Shown here piece after piece: positions 4,900 to 6,108 of a DNA stretch of 6,108 nt. The DNA comes from CAYRZL01 sp964428795. GTDB lineage: Bacteria; Bacillota; Clostridia; Lachnospirales; Lachnospiraceae. The notes under the pieces are model-generated. The model did no database searches. It had not been told where the DNA came from and worked only from the letters and a program-made list of their open reading frames with translations. Made by a program: the position numbers and the translations under genes. Numbering within the stretch: the first letter of the stretch is position 1; the number at the start of each line of letters is the position of its first letter. The stretch is from the NCBI GenBank assembly GCA_964428795.1, contig CAYRZL010000123.1, positions 1-6,108 of the forward strand, written 5' to 3'.

Positions 4900-6084
4900 T
4901 TATCTACTGTTTTTTCTCACAAAATCCTCATATAGCGGGCTCATGGAACGCAGCCTCTCAACGATCTGCTTCACTGCATCCACCGTAAAATCAATATCCT
5001 CCATCGTTGTGTCCAATCCCAGCGTCAGACGAAGAGAACCATGGGCGATCTCATGAGGCAGACCGATTGCCAGCAGCACATGAGACGGATCCAGCGAACC
5101 GGATGTACATGCGGAACCGCTGGAACCGCAGATTCCTTTCATATCCAGACTCAACAGCAATGACTCTCCTTCCACAAACTGGAAAGAAAAGTTTGCATTG
5201 TTTGGCAGACGATCCGTAGGATGTCCGTTCAGTCTGGTGTGAGGAATCTCCTTCATCACACGCTCTATCAGATGATCTCTCAAAGACGTCAGACGGGCAT
5301 TTTCCCGTTCCCGCTCTGCATCCATGATCTCCAATGCTTTTGCCAGACCTACAATACCCGGAATATTCTCTGTTCCCGCTCTTCTGCGTCGTTCCTGTGC
5401 GCCTCCGTGAATAAAGGAACGGATTTTCACACCCTTTCGTATATAAAGCATACCGATACCTTTTGGTCCGTTTAGCTTATGTCCGCTGGCAGATAACATA
5501 TCGATATTATAATCATCCACCTTGATATCCAGATGGCCGAATGCCTGTACCGCATCCGTGTGGAACAAAATGCCATGCTCTCTTGCAATGGCGCCGATCT
5601 CTTTTATCGGCTGAATCGTTCCGATCTCATTATTTGCAAACATAATGCTGATCAGAATCGTAGTATCTTTAATGGATGCTTTCAACTGCTCTAAATCTAC
5701 CACACCATTCTCATCCACATCCAGATAGGTCACCTCACATCCGTGCTTCTCCAGATATTCGCAGGTATGCAGCACTGCATGATGCTCTATTTTCGACGTG
5801 ATGATATGATTTCCCTTTGCCTTGTACGCCTCGGCTGTCGCGATCAGCGCCCAGTTATCTGACTCTGAACCGCCTGCGGTAAAATAAATCTCTTCTTTGT
5901 GCGCTCCGAGCACCCGGGCCACGCTTGCTCTGGAATCCTCCAATGCCTTTTTTCCTGCTCTTGCAAACTGATATACCGCAGATGCATTTCCAAACTCCTC
6001 CGTAAAATACGGAAGCATGGCATCCAGCACTTCCGGACGAACCTTTGTCGTAGCAGCATTATCCAAATATATTAATTTACTCAT
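4900..6084 (-). CDS. nifS: Cysteine desulfurase NifS/IscS (group I), 394 aa
   Basis: A cytoplasmic pyridoxal-phosphate enzyme that converts cysteine to alanine and carries the sulfur as a persulfide for Fe-S clusters and thio-modified tRNA. YLDNAATT (6-13) is the usual N-terminus. The PLP site shows H101 (KIEHHAV), D177 (FHTDAVQ) and the Schiff-base K203 in SGHKLNGPKG (200-209). RRAGTEN (234-240) is conserved. The catalytic C326 lies in SSGSACTSGSLDPSHVL (321-337), the longer mobile-loop form of group I (NifS/IscS) rather than the SufS type. The start at MSKLIYLDNAATT is supported by GGAGG 8 nt upstream; the ATG at 6099 overlaps that GGAGG and is rejected. It is the first gene of the group visible in the window; what lies upstream (often a regulator in clostridia) is outside. 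Downstream nifU and mnmA are its likely sulfur acceptors. Confidence 0.96.
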   Translation of the reverse strand: MSKLIYLDNAATTKVRPEVLDAMLPYFTEEFGNASAVYQFARAGKKALEDSRASVARVLGAHKEEIYFTAGGSESDNWALIATAEAYKAKGNHIITSKIEHHAVLHTCEYLEKHGCEVTYLDVDENGVVDLEQLKASIKDTTILISIMFANNEIGTIQPIKEIGAIAREHGILFHTDAVQAFGHLDIKVDDYNIDMLSASGHKLNGPKGIGMLYIRKGVKIRSFIHGGAQERRRRAGTENIPGIVGLAKALEIMDAERERENARLTSLRDHLIERVMKEIPHTRLNGHPTDRLPNNANFSFQFVEGESLLLSLDMKGICGSSGSACTSGSLDPSHVLLAIGLPHEIAHGSLRLTLGLDTTMEDIDFTVDAVKQIVERLRSMSPLYEDFVRKNSR

Positions 6085-6092
6085 TTTTGTTT

Positions 6093-6097
6093 CCTCC
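6093..6097 (-). promoter_or_regulatory. Ribosome binding site that sets the nifS start
   Basis: GGAGG on the minus strand, 8 nt before the ATG at 6084-6082. It overlaps the upstream in-frame ATG at 6099, which therefore is unlikely to be used. The promoter is beyond the right edge. Confidence 0.75.
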
Positions 6098-6108
6098 ATT
6101 CTTTTCTC

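Noticed and set aside
6085..6099. NifS starting at the ATG at 6099
   Set aside because: That ATG overlaps the GGAGG of the better start at 6084, and the conserved protein begins at MSKLIYLDNAATT.
1..6108. CRISPR arrays, tRNA or rRNA genes, prophage attachment sites
   Set aside because: No regularly spaced repeats, cloverleaf or rRNA motifs were seen on either strand.

Overview
The window looks like chromosomal DNA from an anaerobic, low-to-medium GC Firmicute, most likely a Lachnospiraceae-type Clostridium. This is inferred from protein character (clostridial NifS/NifU pair, MnmA with a CCG and a PNPCIAC motif, a PDDEXK_2/Rpn family protein), strong AGGAGG-type ribosome binding sites and A/T-rich intergenic DNA. 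No species can be named from the sequence alone. Every convincing gene is on the minus strand, so transcription runs from the right edge to the left edge.

Right half (6084 down to 3258): a compact nifS-nifU-mnmA operon. A group I cysteine desulfurase (394 aa) is followed by an IscU/NifU-type scaffold (147 aa), and then by the tRNA 2-thiouridylase MnmA (358 aa), whose start overlaps the nifU stop (TAATG). NifS takes sulfur from cysteine; the sulfur can go to NifU for Fe-S cluster building or to MnmA for 2-thiolation of tRNA wobble uridine. The operon ends at a strong intrinsic terminator (3258-3300). The operon promoter is outside the window. A weak internal promoter may lie between nifS and nifU.

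Middle (3226 down to 1564): a separately transcribed beta-CASP metallo-beta-lactamase ribonuclease (532 aa). It has its own sigma-A type promoter, and its metal-binding and beta-CASP motifs are intact.

Left half: 964-1563 has no intact gene but is not empty. It holds two plus-facing hairpins, a possible extended -10 promoter and structured leader, and a short remnant that looks like the joined first and last few residues of a MATE-type efflux transporter. It also holds an intrinsic terminator facing minus, and then a good promoter with a leader of about 134 nt for the next gene. That gene (49-963) encodes a 304-aa Rpn family PD-(D/E)XK nuclease and begins at a TTG codon. It contains an internal ATG with a ribosome binding site that could yield a separate C-terminal protein, as described for enterobacterial rpn genes.

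The operon and the ribonuclease are ordinary housekeeping genes. The least ordinary material is the Rpn locus with its leader and possible gene-within-gene, and the decayed transporter scar next to it.
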